Positions 1 through 5,224 of a stretch of 5,224 bases of DNA are shown piece by piece. The stretch comes from Comamonadaceae bacterium (GTDB taxonomy: Bacteria; Pseudomonadota; Gammaproteobacteria; Burkholderiales; Burkholderiaceae_C). The notes below the pieces were generated by a model. That model did no database searches, was not told where the DNA came from, and saw only the letters and a program-made list of their open reading frames with translations. The translations under genes were made by a program, and so were the position numbers. The number at the start of each line of letters is the position of its first letter. Position 1 is the stretch's first letter. The stretch is taken from assembly GCA_947374105.1 (NCBI GenBank), contig CANCAO010000151.1, positions 1 through 5,224 on the forward strand, in the 5' to 3' direction.

Positions 1-1
1 A

Positions 2-898
2 CCCTGGGTGGCGCCGGTGTACCGGGCGATGCCTCAGGTGGCCGAGGTCATTGAGTTTCCCTTCGCGCACGGTGGCTTGCAGTTCAAGGCGCGGCGCAGT
101 TTGGCGCGACACATTGAGGGGCGCTTTGAAACCGCCTACGTGCTGCCCAACTCTTTAAAAAGTGCCTTGTTGCCCTTGTTGGCCCGCATCCCCAAGCGTG
201 TGGGCTATCTGGGCGAAGCGCGCCTGGGCCTGCTCACCCATCGCCTGAAAAACCCGCCCAAAGCCAAACGCCCGCCGATGGTGGCGTTTTACTCGGCGCT
301 GAGTGGCGACACCGATGTGGCGGGGGATCGGCCCCACTTGGTGATGGATGCAACGCAGGTCACCACCACGCTGGCCCAGCTTGGGCTGCAACGCGGTGGT
401 TACCACGTCTTCGTGCCCGGTGCGGAGTACGGCCCGGCCAAACGCTGGCCTGTTAGCCACTTTGCTGAACTGGCCCAGCGCCTGACGCTGCCGGTGGTTT
501 TGCTGGGCTCGGGCAAAGAGGCCGAGCTGTGCGAAGCCATTGCGGCACAGGCCAATGCGCAGGCAGGCGCCGAGCACCGCAGCCAAAGTCTGGCAGGCCG
601 CACGTCACTGATGGATGCCTTCGCCGTCATCGCAGGTGCCCAAAAGGTGGTCAGCAACGACACGGGGCTGATGCATGTGGCCGCGGCCCTAGGAGTGCCG
701 CAGGTGGCAATTTTTGGCTCCAGCAGCCCGTTACACACCCCCCCGTTGAGTAACGCAGCCCAGGTGCTGTGGCTCAAGAACGATCCCAACTACCTGCCCC
801 CGCTGGACTGCGCGCCCTGCTTTGAGCGGGAGTGTCCGCTTGGCCACATGCGCTGCTTGAATGACCTGAGTGTTGATCAGGTGCTACACGTTTTATAG
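2..898 (+). CDS. waaF: Lipopolysaccharide heptosyltransferase II (WaaF), 5'-truncated by window edge
   Basis: WaaF is a family 9 glycosyltransferase that adds the second L-glycero-D-manno-heptose to the LPS inner core at the cytoplasmic face of the inner membrane, using ADP-heptose. The open frame enters from the window edge, so the GTG at position 8 is an internal valine (preceded by Pro-Trp) and not a start. About 298 residues are visible. WaaF proteins are usually about 330-350 long, so roughly 40 N-terminal residues lie outside. Motifs seen are YVLPNSLKSALL (about 137-172), RVGYLGEARLGLL (about 197-235), the donor-site signature SNDTGLMHVAAALG (653-694) followed by VAIFGSSSP and TPPLS, and a C-terminal DCAPCFERECPLGHMRCL block (about 806-859) with four cysteines. 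These match heptosyltransferase II better than WaaC. The gene is functionally unrelated to the iron genes that follow, and an AT-rich 88-base gap separates them. The family call is firm; the exact acceptor specificity is inferred. Confidence 0.9.
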   Translation, partial: PWVAPVYRAMPQVAEVIEFPFAHGGLQFKARRSLARHIEGRFETAYVLPNSLKSALLPLLARIPKRVGYLGEARLGLLTHRLKNPPKAKRPPMVAFYSALSGDTDVAGDRPHLVMDATQVTTTLAQLGLQRGGYHVFVPGAEYGPAKRWPVSHFAELAQRLTLPVVLLGSGKEAELCEAIAAQANAQAGAEHRSQSLAGRTSLMDAFAVIAGAQKVVSNDTGLMHVAAALGVPQVAIFGSSSPLHTPPLSNAAQVLWLKNDPNYLPPLDCAPCFERECPLGHMRCLNDLSVDQVLHVL

Positions 899-904
899 GT
901 AGGT

Positions 905-920
905 ATTCTGAAGTCAGAAT
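905..920. repeat. Perfect 7-bp inverted repeat between waaF and the iron locus
   Basis: ATTCTGA (905-911) and TCAGAAT (914-920) are exact reverse complements separated by AG. As RNA this would form a 6-bp stem with a 4-base loop. It starts seven bases after the waaF stop codon. It is not GC-rich and no T-run follows, so it is a poor intrinsic terminator. It could equally be a regulator-binding palindrome upstream of the receptor promoter, or chance. Confidence 0.4.
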
Positions 921-950
921 TGATGTAAAACAAGGTAAATAGACTTTGAA

Positions 951-980
951 TTACAAATGCGAATCATTCTCGTTTATAAT
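951..980 (+). promoter_or_regulatory. Predicted promoter of the receptor-piuC-PepSY operon
   Basis: A perfect sigma70 -10 hexamer, TATAAT, lies at 975-980. The -35 region is weak: TTACAA at 951-956 (18-base spacer) or TACAAA at 952-957 (17-base spacer). Transcription would begin about 6-8 bases after the -10, at 986-988, on or next to the ATG at 987. The Fur-like box covers the -35 and most of the spacer, so Fur binding would block RNA polymerase. A weak -35 with a strong -10 suits a promoter that is strong only when derepressed. Confidence 0.6.
953..971. promoter_or_regulatory. Fur box upstream of the TonB-dependent receptor
   Basis: Aligned on the central AATCATT (962-968), the 19 bases match the classical Fur consensus GATAATGATAATCATTATC at 13 positions. 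In the 7-1-7 view, 958-972 matches TGATAAT-N-ATTATCA at 11 of 14 positions. It sits inside the promoter, as expected for an iron-responsive repressor site, and precedes iron-uptake genes. The site overlaps the upstream in-frame ATG at 957, which argues against that codon being the true start. Confidence 0.72.
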
Positions 981-986
981 TACGAG
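969..986. repeat. Short inverted repeat flanking the -10 hexamer
   Basis: CTCGT (969-973) and ACGAG (982-986) are exact reverse complements around an 8-base AT-rich centre containing TATAAT. The left arm overlaps the right end of the Fur-like box. With 5-bp arms this may be chance, but its position over the -10 and presumed transcription start makes a second operator conceivable. Confidence 0.25.
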
Positions 987-3251
987 ATGCATACCAATTT
1001 CAAAACCAAGCCACGGCGTCAAACGCAAATCGTCATAGCTTTGAGCATGGTTTGGGGCCTCACACCAGTCAGCAGCCCAGCGCAAATCACACGTCCAGTG
1101 AACTCCGTGGTCGTTTCCCCCAGCACCTTGGACGAAATGATTATCAGTGGGGCCAAAAATAATGGCCTCCAAAGCAAAGATCTGTCTTTGACGCGGCTGC
1201 CTGTCGAGCTGCGAGACATACCCCAATCAGTGATCGTGATTGATCGCGCCGTGATGGACTCCCAGGGGGCTACGTCGATGGCGTCAGCTTTACGAAATGT
1301 GCCAGGTTTGACGATAGGCGCGGCGGAAGGTGGACAGATCGGAACAAACATCAATTTGAATGGGTTTTCTGCGCGAACTGACGTTTACCTGGATGGTGCA
1401 CGAGATCGTGGGCAGTACTACCGAGACACTTTTGCGCTCGATGCGATTGAGGTTTTGATGGGACCATCGTCCATGCTGTTTGGGCGAGGCTCAACCGGGG
1501 GCATCATCAACCAAGTCACCAAGAAGCCCAGTCTCAAGCCTGCCGATGAAGTGCAGGTAAGCGTTAACAGCACTGGGATGGTTCGCACTCTGCTCGATCA
1601 CAATCAGCCGCTTTCTGAAAAATCAGCGTTTCGCATCGCCATGATGGCGCAGGAAGGCAATGGCAGCGACCGTGATCAAACCAAGCTGAAAGACTATGGA
1701 ATCGCCCCCTCTTTGAAACTCGGCATCGGAGAGCCCACCACCATCACCTTGTCAGCGCTGCTGCAACACAACAACGATCAGGTCGATTACGGCCTTCCGA
1801 ATTTGAACGGTAGCCCCGCCGCAGTGGGTCGAAACACGGCCTATGGATTTAACGATGACCGTACGATTTCGGACATCGCCTCCCTCAGCGCGGTGTTGGA
1901 GCACAAATTGTCCAGCACCAGCCACCTGCGCAACCAGACCCAATTGAACAGCGTGACCACCGACGCACGGGAAACCGCTGCGCAAGGCCTGGGTACCCTC
2001 GGCCTCGGTGGGTTCTCCCCCCTGTCTGTTGGCACCACCGCCAATCCCGTGGCGGCCAGCTCGGTTTTGCCGTTGAGCCAGCTTTGGGTGCGCCAGCAAA
2101 GCCATGACCGGGTCATCCGTGATGACTCGATTTTCAACGTCACCGAATTCAGCGGCGAAGTTAAATCGGATTCGGTTCAGCACACCTGGCTGGCCGGATT
2201 CGAATTGGGACAGGACAATTACAACAACCAAAACTATTACCGTAACGGTAGTTGCAACGGGATTGACCTCAACCCTGTGGGCGGCACGTCGGGTTACACC
2301 GCGTGCACGCCTTTGCTCAGTTCTGGCAGCGGCAATACGCCGACAACCGCACCCAGCATTGCGGGGAATTTGGCGACGGGCAAGTCGAGCACCGTCGCGG
2401 CCTTTGCCAATGACACAGTAGATCTCGGCCCTGATTTCAAGCTGGTGGCGGGGTTGCGGGTGGACCAATTTGTGGCCAGCATCAGCAACTCGCTGCCCAC
2501 AGCCACCACGCCCGCCGCCGCCAGTCAAACGGTGAATTTCACTAGCGTACGGGCCGGGGGCATTTGGCAGCCAACGCCAGCGCAGTCGTATTACCTGTCT
2601 TACAGCACCTCGTTCAATCCCTCGCTGGAGCAACTGGTCAACACCACGGGCGGCAGCGACCCCTTGCCGCCTCAACAAAACCTGGCTTATGAAGCAGGGG
2701 CTAAGTGGGAGCAAAACGGCGGCAAACTCTCACTCACTGCGGCCGTTTTTCAGATCACCCAAACCAACGCACGATCGCAGGATGCGGTCGGGGTCTACAC
2801 CGCCACGGGCACAGTGCGCGTGAACGGCATGCGCGCGGGGGTGGCGGGTCGTGTCAGCGACAAGTTGCAAGTCTTTGGTGGCTACACCCACCTGGACGCG
2901 ACGATCATTGACGGTATTGCGCCGGGCACCCAAGGACAAACACCGGCAAACACCCCCAAAGACTCGGCTAGTCTGTGGGGCAGCTATGCCTTTATCCCGA
3001 ACTGGGAGCTGGGCGGTGGTGCCACCTACAGTTCGGAGCGTTTTGCCAACAACACCAACCTGGTGTCAGTTCCGTCCTACATCCGCTGGGATGCTGTACT
3101 CGCCTACCACCAGCCCAAGTACGATCTGCGACTGAACTTCTTTAATCTCTTCAACGCGTCTTATTACGATGCGCTGATTCCCTCGGATGGTGGGCGCGCC
3201 GTGCCAGGTCTGGGCCGCTCAGCCGCTGTGACAGTGAGTTACAGGTTCTGA
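987..3251 (+). CDS. TonB-dependent outer-membrane siderophore receptor, Fiu/PiuA-like
   Basis: This is a ligand-gated outer-membrane beta-barrel that imports ferric siderophores using TonB-ExbBD energy. From the ATG at 987 it has 754 residues, a normal family length. The N-terminus is a typical signal peptide: basic KTKPRR, hydrophobic core about 14-30, likely cleavage near SSPA-Q. A putative TonB box (TLDEMIIS, about 48-54) comes next. The plug spans about 70-182 and contains RDIPQSVIVID, QGATSMASALRNVPG, YLDGARDRGQYYRDTF, IEVLMGPSSMLFGRGSTGGIIN and VTKKP. The rest is barrel, with LPPQQNLAYEAGAKWE (about 560-575), LNFFNLFNASYY (about 716-727) and the terminal aromatic ending SYRF expected of BAM substrates. 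The only two cysteines (423 and 440) lie in a probable surface loop and may form a disulfide. An upstream in-frame ATG at 957 would add ten residues but falls within the Fur box and ahead of the predicted transcription start, so 987 is preferred, although no good ribosome-binding site precedes it. Plug similarity and the piuC neighbour suggest a catecholate-type ligand; this is inferred. Confidence 0.93.
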   Translation: MHTNFKTKPRRQTQIVIALSMVWGLTPVSSPAQITRPVNSVVVSPSTLDEMIISGAKNNGLQSKDLSLTRLPVELRDIPQSVIVIDRAVMDSQGATSMASALRNVPGLTIGAAEGGQIGTNINLNGFSARTDVYLDGARDRGQYYRDTFALDAIEVLMGPSSMLFGRGSTGGIINQVTKKPSLKPADEVQVSVNSTGMVRTLLDHNQPLSEKSAFRIAMMAQEGNGSDRDQTKLKDYGIAPSLKLGIGEPTTITLSALLQHNNDQVDYGLPNLNGSPAAVGRNTAYGFNDDRTISDIASLSAVLEHKLSSTSHLRNQTQLNSVTTDARETAAQGLGTLGLGGFSPLSVGTTANPVAASSVLPLSQLWVRQQSHDRVIRDDSIFNVTEFSGEVKSDSVQHTWLAGFELGQDNYNNQNYYRNGSCNGIDLNPVGGTSGYTACTPLLSSGSGNTPTTAPSIAGNLATGKSSTVAAFANDTVDLGPDFKLVAGLRVDQFVASISNSLPTATTPAAASQTVNFTSVRAGGIWQPTPAQSYYLSYSTSFNPSLEQLVNTTGGSDPLPPQQNLAYEAGAKWEQNGGKLSLTAAVFQITQTNARSQDAVGVYTATGTVRVNGMRAGVAGRVSDKLQVFGGYTHLDATIIDGIAPGTQGQTPANTPKDSASLWGSYAFIPNWELGGGATYSSERFANNTNLVSVPSYIRWDAVLAYHQPKYDLRLNFFNLFNASYYDALIPSDGGRAVPGLGRSAAVTVSYRF

Positions 3252-3252
3252 T

Positions 3253-3939
3253 ATGTTGGTCTGTATCCCCCAGGTTTTGAACCCTAAACAGGTGGCGCAT
3301 CTGCGTGCCTTGCTGGACGCTGCCGGGGCGGCTTGGGTGGATGGCCGGGTGACGGCGGGCTACCAGGGCGCGCCCGTCAAGCTGAACCAGCAGATGGACG
3401 AGCAATCGTCGGTGGCGCGTGAGTGTCAGGCCGTGGTGGTCGCAGCCCTGGAGCGCAATGCCCTGTTCATCAGCGCGGCCTTACCCAATGTGCTGTACCC
3501 GCCGATGTTCAACCGCTACGCGCAGGGCATGGGCTTTGGTTTGCATGTCGATGGCAGCGTGCGTATCAACCCGCGCAATGGCACCAAGTTACGCACCGAT
3601 GTGTCGGCCACCTTGTTTCTCTCGGAGCCCGACAGCTACGAAGGCGGCGAGTTGCAGATCGAGGACAGCTACGGCATGCACAGCGTCAAGCTGGCTGCGG
3701 GCGATATGGTGCTCTACCCGGCCAGCAGTTTGCACCAAGTAACGCCTGTCACCCAGGGCGTGCGCTTGGCCTGCTTTACCTGGGTACAAAGCCTCGTCAG
3801 CGATGACGCTGAACGCAGCCTGCTGTTTGATCTGGACAATTCGATCCAGCGCTTGAACCGGAGTGACGCCGATGAAGTGGCGCGTCGCACGCTGGTGGGC
3901 GTCTATCACAACCTGTTGCGCCAGTGGAGCAAGCCCTGA
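3253..3939 (+). CDS. piuC: Fe(II)/2-oxoglutarate-dependent dioxygenase, PiuC/YbiX (PKHD-type hydroxylase) family
   Basis: This is a 228-residue cytoplasmic protein, full length for the PiuC/YbiX family. The jelly-roll core shows the 2-His-1-carboxylate iron site: H98 and D100 in GLHVDGSVR and H161 in SSLHQVTPV. R171 in GVRLACFTW is the expected 2-oxoglutarate carboxylate ligand. Other family landmarks are LNQQMDEQS (about 44-52), PPMFNRYAQGMGFG (about 83-96), SATLFLSEPDSYEGGEL (about 118-134) and AAGDMVLYPASS (about 148-159). The ATG follows the receptor stop by one base, with AGG at 3243-3245 as a ribosome-binding site seven bases upstream, so translation is probably coupled to the receptor. 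The same pairing is known from fiu-ybiX in E. coli and piuA-piuC in Pseudomonas. The substrate is not established for the family; action on a siderophore, on a protein, or in iron-responsive control are all open. No catalytic residue is missing. Confidence 0.92.
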   Translation: MLVCIPQVLNPKQVAHLRALLDAAGAAWVDGRVTAGYQGAPVKLNQQMDEQSSVARECQAVVVAALERNALFISAALPNVLYPPMFNRYAQGMGFGLHVDGSVRINPRNGTKLRTDVSATLFLSEPDSYEGGELQIEDSYGMHSVKLAAGDMVLYPASSLHQVTPVTQGVRLACFTWVQSLVSDDAERSLLFDLDNSIQRLNRSDADEVARRTLVGVYHNLLRQWSKP

Positions 3940-4568
3940 TGAATCTGATGAACTCACCCTCTGCCATCCGCTGGCTGCGGAAAATGCATGGTTGGATTGG
4001 TTTATGGGGAGCGGCACTGGGCTTGATTTTTGGCTTCAGTGGCATCTGGCTCAATCATCGGGCGGTACTCAAGCTTCCACCGGTATTACAGGAGCGCAGT
4101 CATGCACAGTTGGCACTACCCGATATTGCACCGGCGAGTGCAAAAGACATGGCGCAATGGCTGCAAGGCGCATTGCAGTTGAAGTCTGAGGCCAATTCGG
4201 TTCGCGTTGAATCGGCCCGCCCGGTCGGTTGGACGGAACAGGCGCTGATGCAGCCGGAGCGCTGGGTTATTAATTTTGGTGGCCCCAATGAGGTCATCCA
4301 AGCCGAATACTGGAGGGGTAATCGTTCCGTGAGCGTCTCGACTACCGCTAATGGCCTTGTGGCCACCCTGACCAATCTACATAAGGGCGTAGGCATGCCG
4401 ATAGCATGGATTCTGCTGATTGACACATTCGCTGGGAGTGTGATGTTTTTATCGCTGTCCGGCGTTCTTCTTTGGGTGCAAACGAATCGTCGCCATGCCA
4501 TAGGGGCCAGCATCGCGACCACATCACTGGTGCTCATGCTGGGCTTGGTAGCAATGCGAATTCGATAA
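3939..4568 (+). CDS. Small PepSY-associated transmembrane protein (PiuB-like context)
   Basis: This is a 209-residue inner-membrane protein. The ATG at 3939 shares one base with the piuC stop (TGATG), and GGAG at 3926-3929 is a well-placed ribosome-binding site, so coupled translation is likely. An in-frame ATG at 3948 is a second possible start. Residues about 18-39 form the first membrane helix, in RKMHGWIGLWGAALGLIFGFSGIWLNHR, with histidines at each end (H17, H40). A periplasmic-type domain of roughly 110 residues follows. LHKGVGM (H148) leads into a second helix (about 154-180), and a third occupies about 188-206. The HGW-G-W-G pattern with a following LHKG is typical of PepSY_TM-like proteins, which accompany siderophore receptors and include the larger PiuB/FoxB/FegB-type proteins linked to ferric-siderophore reduction or iron release. 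This copy is much shorter than the usual 350-500 residue forms. A haem-binding or reductase role is inferred from the histidines and the neighbourhood only. Confidence 0.82.
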   Translation: MNLMNSPSAIRWLRKMHGWIGLWGAALGLIFGFSGIWLNHRAVLKLPPVLQERSHAQLALPDIAPASAKDMAQWLQGALQLKSEANSVRVESARPVGWTEQALMQPERWVINFGGPNEVIQAEYWRGNRSVSVSTTANGLVATLTNLHKGVGMPIAWILLIDTFAGSVMFLSLSGVLLWVQTNRRHAIGASIATTSLVLMLGLVAMRIR

Positions 4569-4572
4569 TCAA

Positions 4573-4601
4573 TTGACAATATAAATGAGAATGGTTATTA
4601 T
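4573..4601 (+). promoter_or_regulatory. Strong predicted sigma70 promoter for the FTR1 permease gene
   Basis: A perfect -35 TTGACA (4573-4578) is separated by exactly 17 bases from a 5-of-6 -10 TATTAT (4596-4601). Transcription should start near 4608, giving a leader of about 23 bases before the ATG at 4631. It begins four bases after the PepSY stop codon, so the permease has its own promoter while remaining open to read-through from upstream. Confidence 0.72.
4581..4599. promoter_or_regulatory. Fur box in the FTR1 promoter
   Basis: Aligned on GAGAAT-g-GTTATT (4587-4599), the 19 bases match the Fur consensus at 12 positions. In the 7-1-7 view, 4586-4600 matches TGATAAT-N-ATTATCA at 11 of 14. 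It fills most of the -35/-10 spacer and runs into the -10, so bound Fur would exclude polymerase. The arrangement resembles that of the receptor promoter. Confidence 0.7.
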
Positions 4602-4630
4602 TTGCAGACACAATCTTTCATTGAAATGCC

Positions 4631-5224
4631 ATGTTTGAAACTCTGCTCATCACCTTTCGCGAAGGCCTGGAGGCCTTTTTGATGGTGGCCATTGCCACGC
4701 TGTACTTGCGAAAAACGGGACGACATCGGTTGATCGGCGGCGTACGGGCGGGCTTGGCGGTCTCGGTGGCAGGTTCTGTGGCTCTCGGTGTCGCATTGGC
4801 GGGCGTGGGGGCTACGTCGCCTAAATGGGAAGGCATTCTGGCCTTGCTGGCAGCAGCAGCAGTGGTCTGGTGCGTGACGCACATGCTGAAGATGGGCCGA
4901 CACATGGGCGGTGAGATCTCATCCGAATTGGGTAAAGTGTCGGTGCTCGAAGGCGCTAAAGCCTGGTGGGCCGTGTTTGGCTTTACTCTGTTCATGGTGG
5001 GTCGTGAAGGCATCGAAACAGCTGCCATGCTGGCTTCACTGGCGGGCAATGCCGAGTTGCGTCACATGACGGTGGGCGGGCTGCTCGGTTTGACGCTGGC
5101 AGGGACTGTCGCTTGGCTCTGGGTGCGTTTTGGTCGGCAGGTTACTCTGACCCGCTTCTTTAACGTGACAGCCGTCTTTATGCTTGTGTTTGCGGCCATG
5201 CTGGTCTTAAAAGCTTTTCATGAA
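4631..5224 (+). CDS. FTR1-family high-affinity iron permease, 3'-truncated by window edge
   Basis: FTR1/EfeU-type permeases carry iron across the inner membrane, commonly with a periplasmic partner that oxidises or delivers it. The reading frame from the ATG at 4631 is open to the last base, giving 198 residues of a protein usually about 270-290 long, so the C-terminal part is outside. Both hallmark REXXE motifs are present: REGLE at residues 10-14 in the first helix and REGIE at 125-129 in the fourth. Probable membrane helices are about 3-25, 35-60, 66-86, 112-136, 145-165 and 172-197, leaving the usual seventh unseen. Helices 1 and 4 bearing REXXE fit the family's internal duplication. No clear Shine-Dalgarno precedes the ATG; an out-of-frame ATG lies at 4626. 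There is no cytochrome or other fused domain at the N-terminus, unlike some proteobacterial homologues. Partner proteins (EfeO/EfeB, P19/FtrA or a cupredoxin) would have to lie downstream. A dedicated Fur-controlled promoter is seen just upstream. Confidence 0.92.
   Translation, partial: MFETLLITFREGLEAFLMVAIATLYLRKTGRHRLIGGVRAGLAVSVAGSVALGVALAGVGATSPKWEGILALLAAAAVVWCVTHMLKMGRHMGGEISSELGKVSVLEGAKAWWAVFGFTLFMVGREGIETAAMLASLAGNAELRHMTVGGLLGLTLAGTVAWLWVRFGRQVTLTRFFNVTAVFMLVFAAMLVLKAFHE

Noticed and set aside
155..789. Antisense frames and a 74-codon + frame inside waaF
   Set aside because: The waaF reading frame carries continuous conserved heptosyltransferase motifs through the region; the alternatives are low-complexity shadows.
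905..930. Intrinsic terminator for waaF
   Set aside because: The stem is AT-rich and only 6-7 bp, and no U-tract follows, so it is listed as an inverted repeat only.
957..986. Upstream ATG at 957 as the receptor start
   Set aside because: It overlaps the Fur box, lies before the predicted transcription start, has no ribosome-binding site, and adds ten residues (MRIILVYNYE) ahead of an already complete signal peptide.
1752..2714. Long antisense open frame of about 320 codons inside the receptor gene
   Set aside because: It lies wholly opposite a well-supported receptor CDS, is rich in Arg/Ala/Gly/Val as expected of a GC-rich shadow frame, and shows no recognisable motif.
3589..4054. Antisense frames across the piuC/PepSY junction
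   Set aside because: They oppose two coupled genes with clear family motifs and have no domain features of their own.
4850..4861. Four GCA codons in tandem in the permease gene
   Set aside because: The run is short, encodes alanines within a membrane helix, and is too small to suggest phase variation; trinucleotide changes would not shift the frame.
4598..5049. Antisense frames of 101 and 143 codons at the window end
   Set aside because: The + strand frame from 4631 encodes an FTR1 permease with both REXXE motifs, so these are shadows.

Overview
The window looks like a chromosomal segment from a Gram-negative betaproteobacterium, most likely Burkholderiales and perhaps Comamonadaceae. That placement rests on recalled family resemblance of the WaaF-type protein and on the fairly GC-rich coding sequence; no search was run. 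All recognisable genes are on the + strand. They form two blocks: the 3' end of a lipopolysaccharide-core gene (waaF, 2-898), then an iron-uptake locus (about 950 to the window end).

The iron locus opens with an AT-rich 88-base gap (899-986). It holds a short inverted repeat, a Fur-box-like sequence and a perfect TATAAT -10 hexamer. Three tightly packed genes follow: a Fiu/PiuA-like TonB-dependent siderophore receptor (987-3251), a PiuC/YbiX-type Fe(II)/2-oxoglutarate dioxygenase (3253-3939, one base after the receptor stop) and a small PepSY-associated membrane protein (3939-4568, sharing one base with the piuC stop codon). This spacing implies one transcript with translational coupling.

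A second promoter lies directly after the PepSY gene: TTGACA, a 17-base spacer and TATTAT, with a Fur-like box across the spacer and -10. It drives an FTR1-family iron permease (4631 onward) that runs off the window end. Both REXXE iron-binding motifs are present in the visible part.

The inferred working model is that, when iron is scarce, Fur leaves both promoters. The receptor then brings a ferric (probably catecholate-type) siderophore or its iron into the periplasm. The PepSY protein and PiuC act in an unresolved processing or reduction step, and the FTR1 permease carries iron across the inner membrane. The parts belong to known families. The less ordinary points are the combination of a xenosiderophore-type receptor operon with an FTR1 permease, the two similar Fur promoters, and a receptor start that seems to need a leaderless or nearly leaderless mRNA. 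There is no gene-free stretch over 300 bases, and I see no RNA gene, insertion sequence or CRISPR array.
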